Shown here in pieces: positions 17,077 through 26,861 of a stretch of 36,324 bases of DNA. The notes under the pieces are model-generated. The model was not told the DNA's origin, did not search any database, and worked only from the letters and a program-made list of their open reading frames with translations. Each line of letters starts with the position of its first letter. Within the stretch, counting starts at the first letter, position 1. This stretch comes from Alphaproteobacteria bacterium (lineage in GTDB: Bacteria; Pseudomonadota; Alphaproteobacteria; ATCC43930; CGMCC-115725), in the NCBI GenBank assembly GCA_030041335.1, contig JASHOB010000259.1:1-36324 (forward strand), written 5' to 3'. The translations under genes and the position numbers were made by a program.

Positions 17077-17463
17077 TCATTGATCTCTGGTATAGGGATG
17101 GAGCGACCGCCGGAACAAGTCCGCGGTTGTCGTCTCCTCGACCTTGCTCCCGGCATACATCACGATGATGCGCTCAGGAGGTCGCGGCGACCACGCCAGA
17201 TCGTGGGTGATGAGGATCATGCCCATTCCCGTCGCGCGCTTGAGCTCATTGAGCAAATCGAGACTCTGCGCCTGAACCGAGACATCGAGCGCCGTGGCGG
17301 GCTCATCGGCCACGAGAAGCTTTGGCGAGCAAGACAGCACCACCGCGATCACCACCTGTTGACGCATGCCGCCGGAAAGTTCGTGCGGATACGGTGACAC
17401 AAGGCGCTGCGGTTCGACGATACGGACAAGGTCGACGAACTCCACGGCCCGGCGCCGTGCCAC
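17077..17463 (-). pseudogene. Remnant of an oligopeptide-type ABC transporter ATPase (DppD/OppD-like)
   Basis: Only the C-terminal half of an ATPase is present: PHELSGGMRQQVVIAVVLSCSPKLLVADEPATALDVSVQAQ (signature motif, Walker B, D-loop), LITHDL (H-loop) and IIVMYAGSKVEE...LHPYTRDQ. The Walker A and Q-loop part is gone: the frame upstream of the GTG at 17463 gives unrelated sequence to at least 17562. The end stops at HPYTRDQ, where family members continue with LL and a zinc-less C-terminal domain. Between LITHDL and IIVMYAG (17171-17200) the present frame reads AWSPRPPE, while the +1 frame reads GVVAAT, the expected text, which indicates two compensating indels. No partner permease genes survive nearby. 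Confidence 0.8.
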
Positions 17464-17626
17464 CGGAGCAACGTCACCGAGATTTGGCGCCCGAAAGTGT
17501 TTTCGTATTCGGCTGATCCGGTTGATCGATCCTTGTGCGTTTCCGCTTCCGTCTCGCTTGCCAAGAACGTGGAGGGTCGATAACGGCTGGCACAGTCGCG
17601 CGGCGTCTCTTTCAGTTACATAAGGT

Positions 17627-18301
17627 TCAGACCGGTGGGCGCAAATGAATGGTCATGCGCCGAAACGTGTAGCGGATGCTCCAGGTCAGTAGCACCAAAT
17701 CCGTCGCCACGCCGAGGATCGGGGACATCAGTACAAATTGGTCGTGGGAGAGCCGGATCGCGAGCGCGATATGCACCCCGCTCATGACAACGAGACTGCC
17801 TCCCCAAATTATCGTCACCAGTGAAAATGTGCGGGCGCGATCTTGGGCCACGGCGAGGTCGAACCTTGCGCGCCGCTCAGGCCCGCTGGCGGTGACGAAT
17901 TGACGGGCGATGTAAAGAATAACCGGCCGCCCGATGGCTGCTGATGCGAGGAAGCACAAACCGATGATGGTGCCTTGAAAGGAACGCAATACCAGCGCGG
18001 TCGCAATATTGGGCGACAATAGGGTGACCGTCAGATGGATCCCGATGCCGGCCAGCGCGATCGCAGCGATGGCGTCGACCATACCTTTGCGCAGGACACC
18101 GAACAGAAACCCGGCGATGGGAAAGATCATCGTGTAGAGCAGCGGCAGGACGCTTCCCGCCGGAAAACGCGGCTCAAGGACACGAAACAGGAGATAGGGG
18201 CAGAGCGCGTTGACGATCAGGCTGAAGCCGATGGCGCGAAGTGGCGCGGCACGGCTGAAACCGGGTCGGCTCAAATCGGAGTTGGATCGCGCTGAGGACA
18301 T
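17627..18301 (-). CDS. VC0807-family integral membrane protein
   Basis: A 224-residue protein with about six hydrophobic segments and the pattern of the VC0807 family: SLIVNALCPYLLFRVLEPRF, then PLLYTMIFPIAGFLFGVLRKGMVDAIAAIALAGIGIHLTVTLLS, ATALVLRSFQGTIIGLCFLASAAIGRPVILYIARQFV, and a C-terminal pair of helices. The SFQG...GLCFL...RPVILYIARQ stretch is the most diagnostic part. Function is unknown for the family. The start is uncertain: ATG 18301 (SSARSNSDLSRPGFSRAA) is preferred because the 27 codons upstream look non-coding, but no strong ribosome binding site precedes it. Confidence 0.75.
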   Translation of the reverse strand: MSSARSNSDLSRPGFSRAAPLRAIGFSLIVNALCPYLLFRVLEPRFPAGSVLPLLYTMIFPIAGFLFGVLRKGMVDAIAAIALAGIGIHLTVTLLSPNIATALVLRSFQGTIIGLCFLASAAIGRPVILYIARQFVTASGPERRARFDLAVAQDRARTFSLVTIIWGGSLVVMSGVHIALAIRLSHDQFVLMSPILGVATDLVLLTWSIRYTFRRMTIHLRPPV

Positions 18302-18954
18302 GAACAGAAGCTCGAGCGGGTGCCGCAATCCCACGATTACCTGATCGCGTCGTCGTTCGCAGCACCAATCGCCCCGGATCACGTCCTCCGCATTTCTTGC
18401 GAGTGTATCGGGCTCGAAGGGCTATACCGGATGGTTGGCAGTCGCAGCCGCGGCGCGCAGGAACGAGGAGCCGACCAGGAAGAGGCCGGGTCTCGGGAAC
18501 GGGCGTCAGTGCCAAAAGGAGCCTGGCGCCGCGCGAAAGATTTGCCGCAACGCCCCTCATGCCTGTTGGGGGTCATCACGAACGAGCGCGGGGCGGATCA
18601 CCCAGCGACGTCGGGGTTGCGGCGAAAAGCCGAGGCTCAGCATTGGCTCGCGCGTCTGGTCCATCTTTACTTTCGGTGGTGGTGGCAGATATAGACTAAA
18701 TTCTATCAACACCCCAAGATATAGCGTCGGCATCGCTGCGCCAAGCGGCAGGCGGCGCCCTGATCATAAGGTGGTGGCCCTACGTTAACGTTAACGGTGT
18801 TCCCGCAACCGATGACATCGCACTATACGAAGGAAAGCCTGCGCCATGGGGAGTGGCCCCTGAAAGGGTGCGGGACAGTCGTTCGCGTTGCGCCTCCACC
18901 CCTTGGTGTTCACCGATTGTTCAAGGAGGCCAGTTATAAGGAGAACGTGGCGCC
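18302..18954. other. Intergenic, possibly decayed coding DNA
   Basis: About 650 bp. On the minus strand scattered pieces in different frames (LSLGFSPQPRRRWVIRPALV near 18600-18640, PGLFLVGSSFLRAAAATANH near 18435-18495) look protein-like but are separated by stops and shifts, as in an eroded gene; the family is not clear. Around 18783-18796 lies the perfect palindrome CGTTAACGTTAACG. No RNA gene was recognised. Confidence 0.35.
18783..18796. repeat. 14-bp perfect palindrome CGTTAACGTTAACG
   Basis: Two overlapping GTTAAC units make a symmetric AT-centred site in otherwise GC-rich DNA, about 170 bp upstream of the small Cys-rich ORF. It could be an operator; no function is shown. Confidence 0.4.
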
Positions 18955-19176
18955 TTGAACGTTGAACATGATTTTGTACCGCTCGCGACGCTGCAATGCT
19001 CGCGATGCGGGGCATGCGTTGATCTCTATCGCTATCGCCCGCCACAGTGGGATCTGCGCTTCCGCTGGGGGCCGTGCCAAGCCTACATGCTGATCGATAA
19101 CTGCCCGGAACTTCGCGAGCAGGCCGATCGCGTCGATCCCCATTGGCAAGACAAGGAAGACACGTTGCGCTATTAG
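18955..19176 (+). CDS. Possible small Cys-rich (zinc-ribbon-like) protein
   Basis: A 73-codon frame starting at TTG 18955 with AAGGAG 11 bases upstream. It reads NVEHDFVPLATLQCSRCGAC, then a Tyr/Arg/Trp-rich stretch and WGPCQAYMLIDNCPELREQ. The spaced cysteines (CSRCGAC and GPC...DNC) could hold a zinc ion. Codon use is ordinary for the window and the product is more protein-like than the overlapping minus-strand frames. I do not recognise a family. The weak start codon and isolated position keep confidence low. Confidence 0.45.
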   Translation: MNVEHDFVPLATLQCSRCGACVDLYRYRPPQWDLRFRWGPCQAYMLIDNCPELREQADRVDPHWQDKEDTLRY

Positions 19177-19497
19177 CCGTCGGTGCGCTGGTTGCGGGGT
19201 CAGGACGAGATCCGAAGTTGGAACCGTGTTCGCCGACACCTCGCAGCCCGGAACAGGGTTGTGCCGACCCCTTGCCGCTCCGCCTGACGGGTACGAGATG
19301 GGTTGCAAACGCATCTTCGGCGCGCACTGAAATCCTTCGCTCAAATCGGCGAACCAGACCGAGACGAGCGCGATGCGCCAGATCGCGCAGCCGCCATATT
19401 GCGATCACGGTGTCGGTTCTCTAGATATTCCTGGCGCGGTCCGATTTCCGGTTCGGTAACGGCGCTCAGGTTTGCCAAAAATAGTATCGCTTGAGGC
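19177..19497. other. Leader region of the putative oxygenase gene
   Basis: About 320 bp with only family-less open frames. The last 60 bases are somewhat AT-richer, as for a promoter. TTGAGGC directly before the ATG at 19498 is too close to be a good ribosome binding site. Confidence 0.35.
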
Positions 19498-20400
19498 ATG
19501 TACACGAGCCCGCCACTTCCGCTGCCAAGCTTGGACGCGTTCCAGGATCGCATCTATGCGGGGGATGTTCTTCGTTTCGACGGGATCCCGGCCCTGACGG
19601 AATTAGTCTCCTTTACAAGGGCGTTTTTGGAGGATGCCTTCTCTCCACATCCGCCGCTGCAAATACATGAACACCTTTCGCATGAGGCCCAAGTCGAGAC
19701 TTTCAGCGACTGCGCCCGCGAGTTCGGACAGCTGTCGGAAGTCAAGCGGCTATGGCAGTCCGTTTTCCAATCCGTCGGGCTCGACCCGATGGCGATCGCG
19801 CGCGATCGCTTGCGGCTGCGATTCCAGCCGCACCAATCTCCCGGTCAGATCATTCGGCGCGCGCCGAGCACCGCGACCATTGCGTTTCATCGTGACACTT
19901 GGGGAACCAATCTCTATGCGCAAACGAATTGGTGGACCCCGATCTATCCGATCTCGGTCGGCAGAACGATGGCGCTCTATCCGACGCTCTGGTCCCGCCC
20001 AGTTCGCAATAGCAGCGCGGCTTTCGACCTTGCCAAGGTAATCGAACGACGTAAAACGGGCGGCCGCAATTCTATCACTTCGGACGAGGCGATCCCTCAT
20101 TCGCTCGAGGAAGTCGCACCGGCGCTCGGGGTCCCCGTCGTGATTGATCCGGGGACGATTATTGCTTTCTCCGGCGCCCACGCCCATGCCGGCGTCGGAA
20201 ATGAGACGGGGCTCACGCGCATTTCCCTCGAGACCAGAACGATTTCGATCGCAGACTTTCGCACCGGCAAAGGCGCCCCTAATGTCGATGGCCGTGCCCT
20301 ATGGATGGCGCCTGGCCTGTTCCGCCGCGTGGCCGATGGCGCCAAGCTCGAGGAACTGGTTGGGATGCGCGGGTTGGAACCCTATCCCTTGCCGGCCTAG
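19498..20400 (+). CDS. Putative Fe(II)/2-oxoglutarate-dependent oxygenase
   Basis: A 300-residue protein that carries the facial triad pattern of 2OG oxygenases: H131-R-D133 in TIAFHRDTWGTN, a distal His (H228 or H230) in PGTIIAFSGAHAHAGVGNETG, and R241 in TRISLETRT, spaced as for the 2-oxoglutarate-binding Arg. Between them is the aromatic block TNWWTPIYPISVGRTMALYP, then WSRPVRNSSAAFDL. No signal peptide; likely cytoplasmic. Overall similarity to named families (PhyH, TauD) is not evident to me, so the substrate is open. It stands alone between a decayed region and the convergent Lhr helicase gene. The fold call rests on motif order and spacing only. Confidence 0.6.
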   Translation: MYTSPPLPLPSLDAFQDRIYAGDVLRFDGIPALTELVSFTRAFLEDAFSPHPPLQIHEHLSHEAQVETFSDCAREFGQLSEVKRLWQSVFQSVGLDPMAIARDRLRLRFQPHQSPGQIIRRAPSTATIAFHRDTWGTNLYAQTNWWTPIYPISVGRTMALYPTLWSRPVRNSSAAFDLAKVIERRKTGGRNSITSDEAIPHSLEEVAPALGVPVVIDPGTIIAFSGAHAHAGVGNETGLTRISLETRTISIADFRTGKGAPNVDGRALWMAPGLFRRVADGAKLEELVGMRGLEPYPLPA

Positions 20401-20424
20401 CCCAATCCCTGGTGCCACCAACAA

Positions 20425-20461
20425 GGCGGGGAAACCCGCCGCGCGCCGCCGTTTCGGCGGC
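20425..20461. terminator. Double hairpin between convergent genes
   Basis: Two adjacent perfect stems: GGCGGG (20425-20430) with loop GAAA and CCCGCC (20435-20440), then GCCGCCG (20445-20451) with loop TTT and CGGCGGC (20455-20461). They lie in the 81-bp gap between the oxygenase and Lhr stops and could end transcription from both sides. No T-run follows, so termination strength is uncertain. Confidence 0.5.
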
Positions 20462-20481
20462 GGAAACCACCGGCCATTGCT

Positions 20482-23400
20482 TCAGCCGAGGTCGGCTAGA
20501 AGTGTCGGTGCCGGCGAGCGCATCAGGATTTTCCGCACTTCCCATTCGGTCGCCGCATCGATCGAGGCCAGAAACTGGATCTTGCCGCCGGCGAGCCACG
20601 CGACCGGCAGCCCGTCGCGATAAATGAGGCGGTTGCCGGTCAACGCCGGAAGGCGCGGCCCGGGCGTAAGTACGCCCACGAGGTTCAGCGGATCGGCGCC
20701 TGAAAGCGAGATCCACTCGCCCGATGGAGCCTGGCGCCGCACTTCGCGCAAGAGGCCGACCGCTTCGGGCAGTGCGTATTGCTCGCCGGCAAAGCCCGCG
20801 ACGAAGCGGCCGCCGCGTATCTCGCCGCGCGCCTCGAGGCGACGCAGAACGCGCAGCAGGTCGCGCCATGGCGGCAGCCATTCCGCTTCACGTGCCAGCA
20901 ATTTCCAAAACACCACACCGTAGCGGCGCAACAGGATACGCGCGACATGCTCGACGGCGGCGTCCGTGCTTAGCTTGTCAGGGGACAAGGGCGCGTGTCT
21001 GGTCAGCGCCCACCGCCCGGCGCCTTGCATGCCGAACGGCGAAAGACGCCGGCGCCGCCGTGCGCCGGCAACCGAGGGGCGGCGATCCGACGGCACCAAT
21101 AGCGCGCGCAAGCCGCCAAACCCGTCCGAGGTGACCTGGCCGAGCGCAACCAGTTCGCCGAGCGCTTCTTCGACCTGCGGGCCAAGCAGGCCGGAAATCC
21201 TGACCAGCTCGTCGAAGAACAAGGCGCCGTGCTGACGAAGGCCGGAGAGCACGGCCTGCGCCCGGATACTCACCGTGGCCGGTTGGTCGCGGCCGGAGAT
21301 CGCGGTCCAATGCGACGCATGGCGCCGCGCCATCAAGGTAATGGGCGTGCTGCGTACCGGCGCGGGATTGCGCTCGCGCGTGGCGGCGCCCTGTGCTGGC
21401 GTGAGCCGGGCCCAAACGAGGTGTCCGCCGAGGCACTGATCGTCGAGCCAGCAGTGATCGTATTCGTCGATTCGCGCCGGCAGGATTTCGGTCTCCCACG
21501 CGGCTGCCGCGGCCTCATAGCCTTCGAGGAAGGCCGTCGCGACCGCCACAGAATCGGGCCCTTCGAGGCGCGTCTCCTTGGTGACGCGCTGCCACGCGAA
21601 CAGGAAGCGCAGAAAATCCTTGGCCGCGACCGGCTCGATCTCGGCCCGCAAGCGACGGATCGTGTAGTGGTGGATGCGCGCCAGCAGCCGGCGGTCGCAC
21701 CATTCGTCGATGGTCGTGCCGGGCGTAAAACGGCCGCGCATCGCGAAGCCTTCCGTTTGCAGCGCCAGCAACGCCGGCGCAACCTTGTGCGCCGGCAAGC
21801 CCAGCGACGCGGCGAGAGCGGCTTCGGTCATCGGGCCCAACCCTTCGAGCCGGCCGCGCAGGATTTCAAAGGGTGGCTCGTCATCCGGCCAGTTGGCGAA
21901 TTCCGACTCGCGCTCGGCCGCAACCCAAAGCGTCGCGCCCGGCAGTGTCAGTTTTACCGTGCGCCGGGCGGCGCCAAGCTTCTTCAACCACACCCCCCAT
22001 TCCGGCGGGTTTGCCGCTTCCTCGGCGGTAAGGAAGCCCAGCCATTGCAGCGCGTCGTGCAGCTCGTCTTCGTTGGTCGGGTCCGGCCAGGCCTCGTTGC
22101 GCACGCGCGCGATCGCTTCGGGATCAAGCCGGCCGAGCTCTGAGGCATCCTCGGGCGACATCCAGCGCCGTGCCATTACCGCCCGGGTACGCCGCTCTTC
22201 GAGCGGCGCGTCGTCGAGGAAAGCGTATGGCCGTGCCGACAATACTTCGAGGGCCAGCGGCGAGGGCTGGGTGAGGTCGCGGGCGACAACCTCGACCTGA
22301 CCGCCCTCGATGCCCGACAGCAACCGTTCCAGCCCGGTAATGTCCATCGCGTCGTGGAGGCAGTCCCAGATGGTCTGGTTGACCAAAGGGTGATCGGGCA
22401 CCTCACGTTCACCGACGAGATTCTCGCCGCACGCGATCATATCCGGGAATACGGCGCCGACCAGATCCTCTGCCTGCATGCGCGCGAATTGCGGCGGAAC
22501 CTTCTTGCCGCCCTGGAAGCGCGGCAGCGCCAGCGCGATGCCGGCGACCCAGCGCCAGCGCGTGTTGAACATGGGGGCGTCGAGCAGTGCCTGCACCAAC
22601 ACTTGGCGCACGCTTGCCGAATGGAGATAGCGTGCCACCTCCGCCAGTTCGAAACTGTGCGCGCTGGTTAGCGACAGGACGATATTGTCCTCGGTCGCCG
22701 CTGCCTGGAGCTCGAAATTGAATTTGCGGCAGAACCGCTTGCGCAAGGCGAGGCCGAAAGCGCGATTGAGCCGACCGCCGAACGGCGCGTGCACCACCAG
22801 CTGCTGGCCGCCCGCCTCGTCGAAGAAGCGCTCGAGCACGATGCGGTCCTGGGTCGGCATGGCGTCGAGCGCGGCCAACGCGGACGATAGGTACTCGACA
22901 AGCTGCCGCGCCGCAGCCTCACTGAGGCCGAGCTCTTTCATCACCCATGCCTGCGTCGCCTCGCCCGCAGGATCGTCGCGGAGCCGCGTCGCCAATTCCT
23001 CCCGCAGCCGCGATACCGAGAACGAAAGTTCGTCGCTGCGTGCCGGTGCCTCGCCCAGCCAAAACGGAATCGTCGGCGGCTGGCCGTGCGCATCCTCGAC
23101 ACGCACGACACCGCGCTCCACCCGCATGATGCGATAGGCGCTGTTGCCGAGCTGGAATACGTCGCCCGCGAGACTCTCGACGGCGAAATCCTCATTGACA
23201 GTGCCGATGATTTGGTTCTCAGGCTCGAGCAGCACTTGATAATCGGCAGTGTCGGGAATGGTGCCGCCGGAAGTGAGCGCCGTCATCCGCGCGCCGCGCC
23301 GCCCGCGAATCACGTGATTGATGCCGTCATAATGAATCAGGGCGCCGCGCCGGCCGCGGTGCGTGCTGAACCCCTCGGCCAACATGCGCACCACCGCCCC

Positions 23401-24813
23401 GAATTCATCGCGTCCGAGATTGCGGTAATGCCAGGCGCGGCGGACGCGGTCGAAGAGCGCCGGTTCGGGCCAATCTTGCGCGGCGCTCTCGGCGACGATC
23501 TGTTGCGCCAGCACGTCCTGCGGCTGGTCGGGCAGGGTGAGCCGGTCGAGCTCGCCGCGCCGCACGCTGTCGAGCAATGCTGTGCATTCGACCAGATCGT
23601 CGCGCGACAGCGGGAACAGCCTGCCTTTGGGCAAGCCGCCGACGGCGTGGCCCGATCGCCCGACCCGCTGGAGAAAACTGGCAATGGAGCGCGGCGAACC
23701 GAGCTGCACCACCAGATCGACGTCGCCGATATCGATGCCGAGTTCGAGCGATGCGGTCGCGACCAGGGCCTGAAGCTGGCCACGTTTCAGCCGCAGCTCG
23801 GCATCGCGTCTGTGCTCCTTGGCCATGCTGCCGTGATGCGCCGTGACAGCGGTTTCGCCGAGCCGATCGGACAATTGGCGGGCGACGCGCTCAGCCATCC
23901 GGCGCGTATTGACAAATACCAACGTGGTGCGGTGAGCGGCGATCAGACCGGTGATTTGCTCGTAGACCTGAAGCCAGGTCTCGCCGGACATCACGCCTTC
24001 GAGCGGCGCGGGTGGCACCTCAATCGCGAGGTCGCGGCTGCGCTGATGGCCGGCATCGATGATCGCCACTTCCGCCGCGGGGCGGCCGTCGGGCGCCGCG
24101 CCGACAAGGAGGTGCGCCACGGTCTCGATCGGATTCTGGGTTGCCGACAGGCCGATGCGCTGCAGCCGGTCGCCGCATAATGCTGCGAGCCGCTCCAGCG
24201 ACACGGCAAGGTGCGCGCCGCGCTTCGTCGGCGCGACGGCGTGTATCTCATCCACGATGAGCCGTTTGGTGGTCGCGAGCATGGCGCGACCCGACTGCGA
24301 GCCAAGCAGGATGTACAGCGATTCCGGCGTTGTCACCACGATGTGCGGCGGCCGCTTGTGCATCTTCTGCCGCTCGCCCGGCGAGGTGTCACCGGTACGG
24401 ACCCAGGTGCGGATTTCGATATCGGACAAGCCGCGGGCTTTGAGTTGTTCGCGGATACCGGCGAGCGGCGCTTCGAGGTTACGCTGAATGTCGGTGGAAA
24501 GCGCCTTCAGCGGGGAGACATAGACGATTTGGGTCTCATCGGTGAGCCCTTTTTCCAGCCCCTCCCGGATCAGCGCGTCGATCCCGGCAAGGAACGCGGC
24601 CAGGGTCTTGCCCGACCCGGTCGGCGCCGCGATCAGGACGTGGCGACCGGCCTTGATCGTCGGCCACGCTTGCGCCTGTGCCGGCGTCGGCACGCCGAAC
24701 TGGCCTGCAAACCAAGCGGCGACGGCGGGATGAAATAGCTCCCCGTAACTGCTGCCACGGTCCGTTCCGCCATGCTGATCGAGGGGCGCCATGCCGACCA
24801 GAGATTGGAACAA
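20482..24813 (-). CDS. lhr: Full-length Lhr-type DEAD/DEAH helicase
   Basis: A 1443-residue superfamily 2 helicase with all motifs: Walker A APTGSGKT (63-70), [13 protein letters not shown] (98-109), [10 protein letters not shown] (161-170), DEIH (188-191), SATQNP (223-228). In the second RecA domain it has [50 protein letters not shown] and [11 protein letters not shown] winged-helix and Lhr core region follows, then a long C-terminal extension (about 900-1443), as in Escherichia coli Lhr (about 1540 residues) rather than the short ligase-associated Lhr-Core. Lhr is a 3'-5' DNA translocase linked to DNA repair; the E. coli C-terminal domain has been reported to be a uracil-DNA glycosylase. 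Start at 24813 or at the ATG seven codons later. The gene is a single intact frame with no operon partner. Confidence 0.95.
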   Translation of the reverse strand: MFQSLVGMAPLDQHGGTDRGSSYGELFHPAVAAWFAGQFGVPTPAQAQAWPTIKAGRHVLIAAPTGSGKTLAAFLAGIDALIREGLEKGLTDETQIVYVSPLKALSTDIQRNLEAPLAGIREQLKARGLSDIEIRTWVRTGDTSPGERQKMHKRPPHIVVTTPESLYILLGSQSGRAMLATTKRLIVDEIHAVAPTKRGAHLAVSLERLAALCGDRLQRIGLSATQNPIETVAHLLVGAAPDGRPAAEVAIIDAGHQRSRDLAIEVPPAPLEGVMSGETWLQVYEQITGLIAAHRTTLVFVNTRRMAERVARQLSDRLGETAVTAHHGSMAKEHRRDAELRLKRGQLQALVATASLELGIDIGDVDLVVQLGSPRSIASFLQRVGRSGHAVGGLPKGRLFPLSRDDLVECTALLDSVRRGELDRLTLPDQPQDVLAQQIVAESAAQDWPEPALFDRVRRAWHYRNLGRDEFGAVVRMLAEGFSTHRGRRGALIHYDGINHVIRGRRGARMTALTSGGTIPDTADYQVLLEPENQIIGTVNEDFAVESLAGDVFQLGNSAYRIMRVERGVVRVEDAHGQPPTIPFWLGEAPARSDELSFSVSRLREELATRLRDDPAGEATQAWVMKELGLSEAAARQLVEYLSSALAALDAMPTQDRIVLERFFDEAGGQQLVVHAPFGGRLNRAFGLALRKRFCRKFNFELQAAATEDNIVLSLTSAHSFELAEVARYLHSASVRQVLVQALLDAPMFNTRWRWVAGIALALPRFQGGKKVPPQFARMQAEDLVGAVFPDMIACGENLVGEREVPDHPLVNQTIWDCLHDAMDITGLERLLSGIEGGQVEVVARDLTQPSPLALEVLSARPYAFLDDAPLEERRTRAVMARRWMSPEDASELGRLDPEAIARVRNEAWPDPTNEDELHDALQWLGFLTAEEAANPPEWGVWLKKLGAARRTVKLTLPGATLWVAAERESEFANWPDDEPPFEILRGRLEGLGPMTEAALAASLGLPAHKVAPALLALQTEGFAMRGRFTPGTTIDEWCDRRLLARIHHYTIRRLRAEIEPVAAKDFLRFLFAWQRVTKETRLEGPDSVAVATAFLEGYEAAAAAWETEILPARIDEYDHCWLDDQCLGGHLVWARLTPAQGAATRERNPAPVRSTPITLMARRHASHWTAISGRDQPATVSIRAQAVLSGLRQHGALFFDELVRISGLLGPQVEEALGELVALGQVTSDGFGGLRALLVPSDRRPSVAGARRRRRLSPFGMQGAGRWALTRHAPLSPDKLSTDAAVEHVARILLRRYGVVFWKLLAREAEWLPPWRDLLRVLRRLEARGEIRGGRFVAGFAGEQYALPEAVGLLREVRRQAPSGEWISLSGADPLNLVGVLTPGPRLPALTGNRLIYRDGLPVAWLAGGKIQFLASIDAATEWEVRKILMRSPAPTLLADLG

Positions 24814-25179
24814 CGGCGGGTAAAATCAACAGCAAACGGAACCCCTCCGATGCCATGCTGCCAGCCCTTGCCGCTTCGACCAACTTCCGGCGTTCGTCGC
24901 ACCGGACGTCAGGGTGAATTGAGGCGGCCGGCCTGATACGGGATGAAATGAGGCATCGCGAAAACGGGGAGGAAGACGCGTGTGCCGTTCCGTCATTGTG
25001 ACAATCCCGGAGCGACCGAGTGCCCCTGCCGCCGGCAACAAATCCCGGCCCCCCCCCGTGCGGCGCTGTCGGGCGCCCTTGCGGGCAAATCAATGACGAC
25101 AGTCGCACGCGCTAACGATCTGCGATAGGGTGCCGATGATGTCGCGCATCGCACCTGCGTTGAGGGAGGCTTTCACGAG
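24814..25179. promoter_or_regulatory. Divergent promoter region between lhr and ubiD-like genes
   Basis: About 370 bp separate the divergent starts. Open frames here are shadows or family-less. The region contains a nine-base C tract (25049-25057) 123 bp before the UbiD start. The UbiD ribosome binding site GGGAGG (25164-25169) is clear. Confidence 0.45.
25049..25057 (+). repeat. Homopolymer tract C9
   Basis: Nine consecutive C residues in the lhr/ubiD intergenic region, the longest single-base run noticed in the window. Such tracts vary in length by slippage and are also frequent sequencing-error sites. Confidence 0.6.
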
Positions 25180-26718
25180 ATGAATGCCGATCGTCGATCG
25201 TCGAATGTCGATACCGAGCGGTTTCGGCTGCGCAATTTTGTCGCCTCTCTCGGTCCCGAGGAGCTGCAGGTTTGTCCCGATCCGGTCGCGCTGTCGCACA
25301 TCGCCGCGATTCTTCATGGCAATCGTAGGACGGTGTGGTTCAAGTCGGCGGCTAAAGAGGGTGCGGAGCTGGTCGGCAATGTTGTCGGGAGCCGCACGCG
25401 CTTGGCCCGGGCCTTTGGCGTCGAGCCGCCGAAGCTCGCGCTCGAGTTGATGGCGCGGCTCAAGAACGAACCCGAGATCATCGAGCTCCCGCGTGCCCAG
25501 GCCCCGGTGCAGGAGGTGGTGCTGACCGGAAGGGAGGCGGATTTGACGCGGCTGCCCGTCCATGTTCAGCACGCTGCGGACGGCGGACCCTATATCTCCG
25601 CATCGGTCGACTTCTGCATCGATCCCGCGACCGGCAAAACCAATTCCGGGGTGCGACGGATGATGCTGCGCGGCCCGCACGAAGCCGGCATCGACCTGAA
25701 CGCGCCATCCGATCTACGTCTCATTTATCAAGCGGCGGCGGCGCGGAAAGAGCGGCTTCCTGTCAGCTTTGTGGTCGGCTGTCATCCGGTCGACTTCGTC
25801 TCCGCGACCATGCGCGTGCCGGTCGACGAGCTCGGGTTGGTGTCGTCGCTGCGCGCCGCGCCGGTGCCGGTCGTCAAATGCGTGACCAACGACATCCGCG
25901 TTCCAGCCGATGCCGAATTCGTCATCGAGGGATATCTGGACGAGCGGGGTTATGCCGAGGCGGAAGGCCCTTACGGCGAATATCTCGGCTATTACGGCGT
26001 GGTAAAACAGAATCCGGTGTTCCATGTCACTGCGATCACCCGTCGCCGCGACGCGCTGTTTCAGACCGCGACCATTAGCGGCCGGCACATGGACATGACC
26101 GACACCGCCAATCTCGAGGCCGTGCGCACCGAACTGAGTGTCTGGACCGCGTTGCGCGGCGTCGTTCGCGAGCCGGTCTCCGTCTATGTGCCGGTATCGA
26201 CAGGCGGCGCGTTGAGTGCACGGGTTGCGCTCAGACCGCGTTTTGCCGGCGAGGCGCGCGCGGCCATTCACGCCGTGCTGGGTGCCGTTGCGGTAAAGAA
26301 CCTGTTCGTGGTCGATGCCGATATCGACGTATTTTCCGATGCGGAAATGGAGTGGGCGCTGGGCTCGCGATTCCAGGCGGACAAGGATCTGATCCTCGTC
26401 ACCGGTGTACGCGTCAGCCCGCTCGACCCTTCGCTCCAAGGTTCGCCGACGGGAGCCAAGGCTGGTTACGACCTCACCTGGCCGATGACAATTGCCGCAC
26501 GGTGGGAGTTGCAAATACCGACCCCGCCGAGTTTTGCCGGCAAGCAGTTCCCCTCGCTCGAAGCCGCACTCCGGGATGGGCCGAAGCGTTTCGAGGAGTT
26601 GATGGCGGCGCGTGGCAGCGATGACGGGCGCGATATCGTGCGCGAACTCGATACTTTCCGGCCCCGTGGACTGAAGCGGGACGATCAGGGACGGTACTAT
26701 CTCGCCGGGGCCGAATAG
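25180..26718 (+). CDS. UbiD family (prenylated-FMN) decarboxylase
   Basis: A 512-residue protein of the UbiD family (PF01977), which reversibly decarboxylates aromatic or conjugated acids with prenylated FMN. Visible family features are LPVHVQHAADGGPYISASVDFCIDP, NSGVRRMMLRG (the conserved Arg near residue 159), GYLDERGYAEAEGPYGEYLGYYG with the paired catalytic Glu at about 262 and 267, HVTAITRRRDALFQTAT and KNLFVVDADIDVF. The start is the ATG at 25180 with GGGAGG ten bases upstream. No UbiX-type prenyltransferase is in the window, so cofactor must come from elsewhere. It converges with the molybdenum-hydroxylase large-subunit gene and is near an aromatic-acid transporter, which points to catabolism of an aromatic or heteroaromatic acid rather than ubiquinone synthesis. 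Substrate unknown. Confidence 0.9.
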   Translation: MNADRRSSNVDTERFRLRNFVASLGPEELQVCPDPVALSHIAAILHGNRRTVWFKSAAKEGAELVGNVVGSRTRLARAFGVEPPKLALELMARLKNEPEIIELPRAQAPVQEVVLTGREADLTRLPVHVQHAADGGPYISASVDFCIDPATGKTNSGVRRMMLRGPHEAGIDLNAPSDLRLIYQAAAARKERLPVSFVVGCHPVDFVSATMRVPVDELGLVSSLRAAPVPVVKCVTNDIRVPADAEFVIEGYLDERGYAEAEGPYGEYLGYYGVVKQNPVFHVTAITRRRDALFQTATISGRHMDMTDTANLEAVRTELSVWTALRGVVREPVSVYVPVSTGGALSARVALRPRFAGEARAAIHAVLGAVAVKNLFVVDADIDVFSDAEMEWALGSRFQADKDLILVTGVRVSPLDPSLQGSPTGAKAGYDLTWPMTIAARWELQIPTPPSFAGKQFPSLEAALRDGPKRFEELMAARGSDDGRDIVRELDTFRPRGLKRDDQGRYYLAGAE

Positions 26719-26861
26719 TAAGCGTGGTCGCCCGCGCACGACGCCCAGTCGCCGAGGGGCGTCGGCGGCGCGCAACGCTGAAATCTGTGTGCCTCATGGG
26801 CATCGGCGAGACCGGGCAAGGTGCGGCGCGATCCTGCAACCCCATGCCAGGATTTGTCCTC

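Noticed and set aside
23086-24180. 364-codon plus-strand ORF inside lhr, and similar long ORFs at 21229-22143 and 27693-29363
   Set aside because: They lie antisense to clear family genes and show the composition expected from complementing GC-rich coding DNA.
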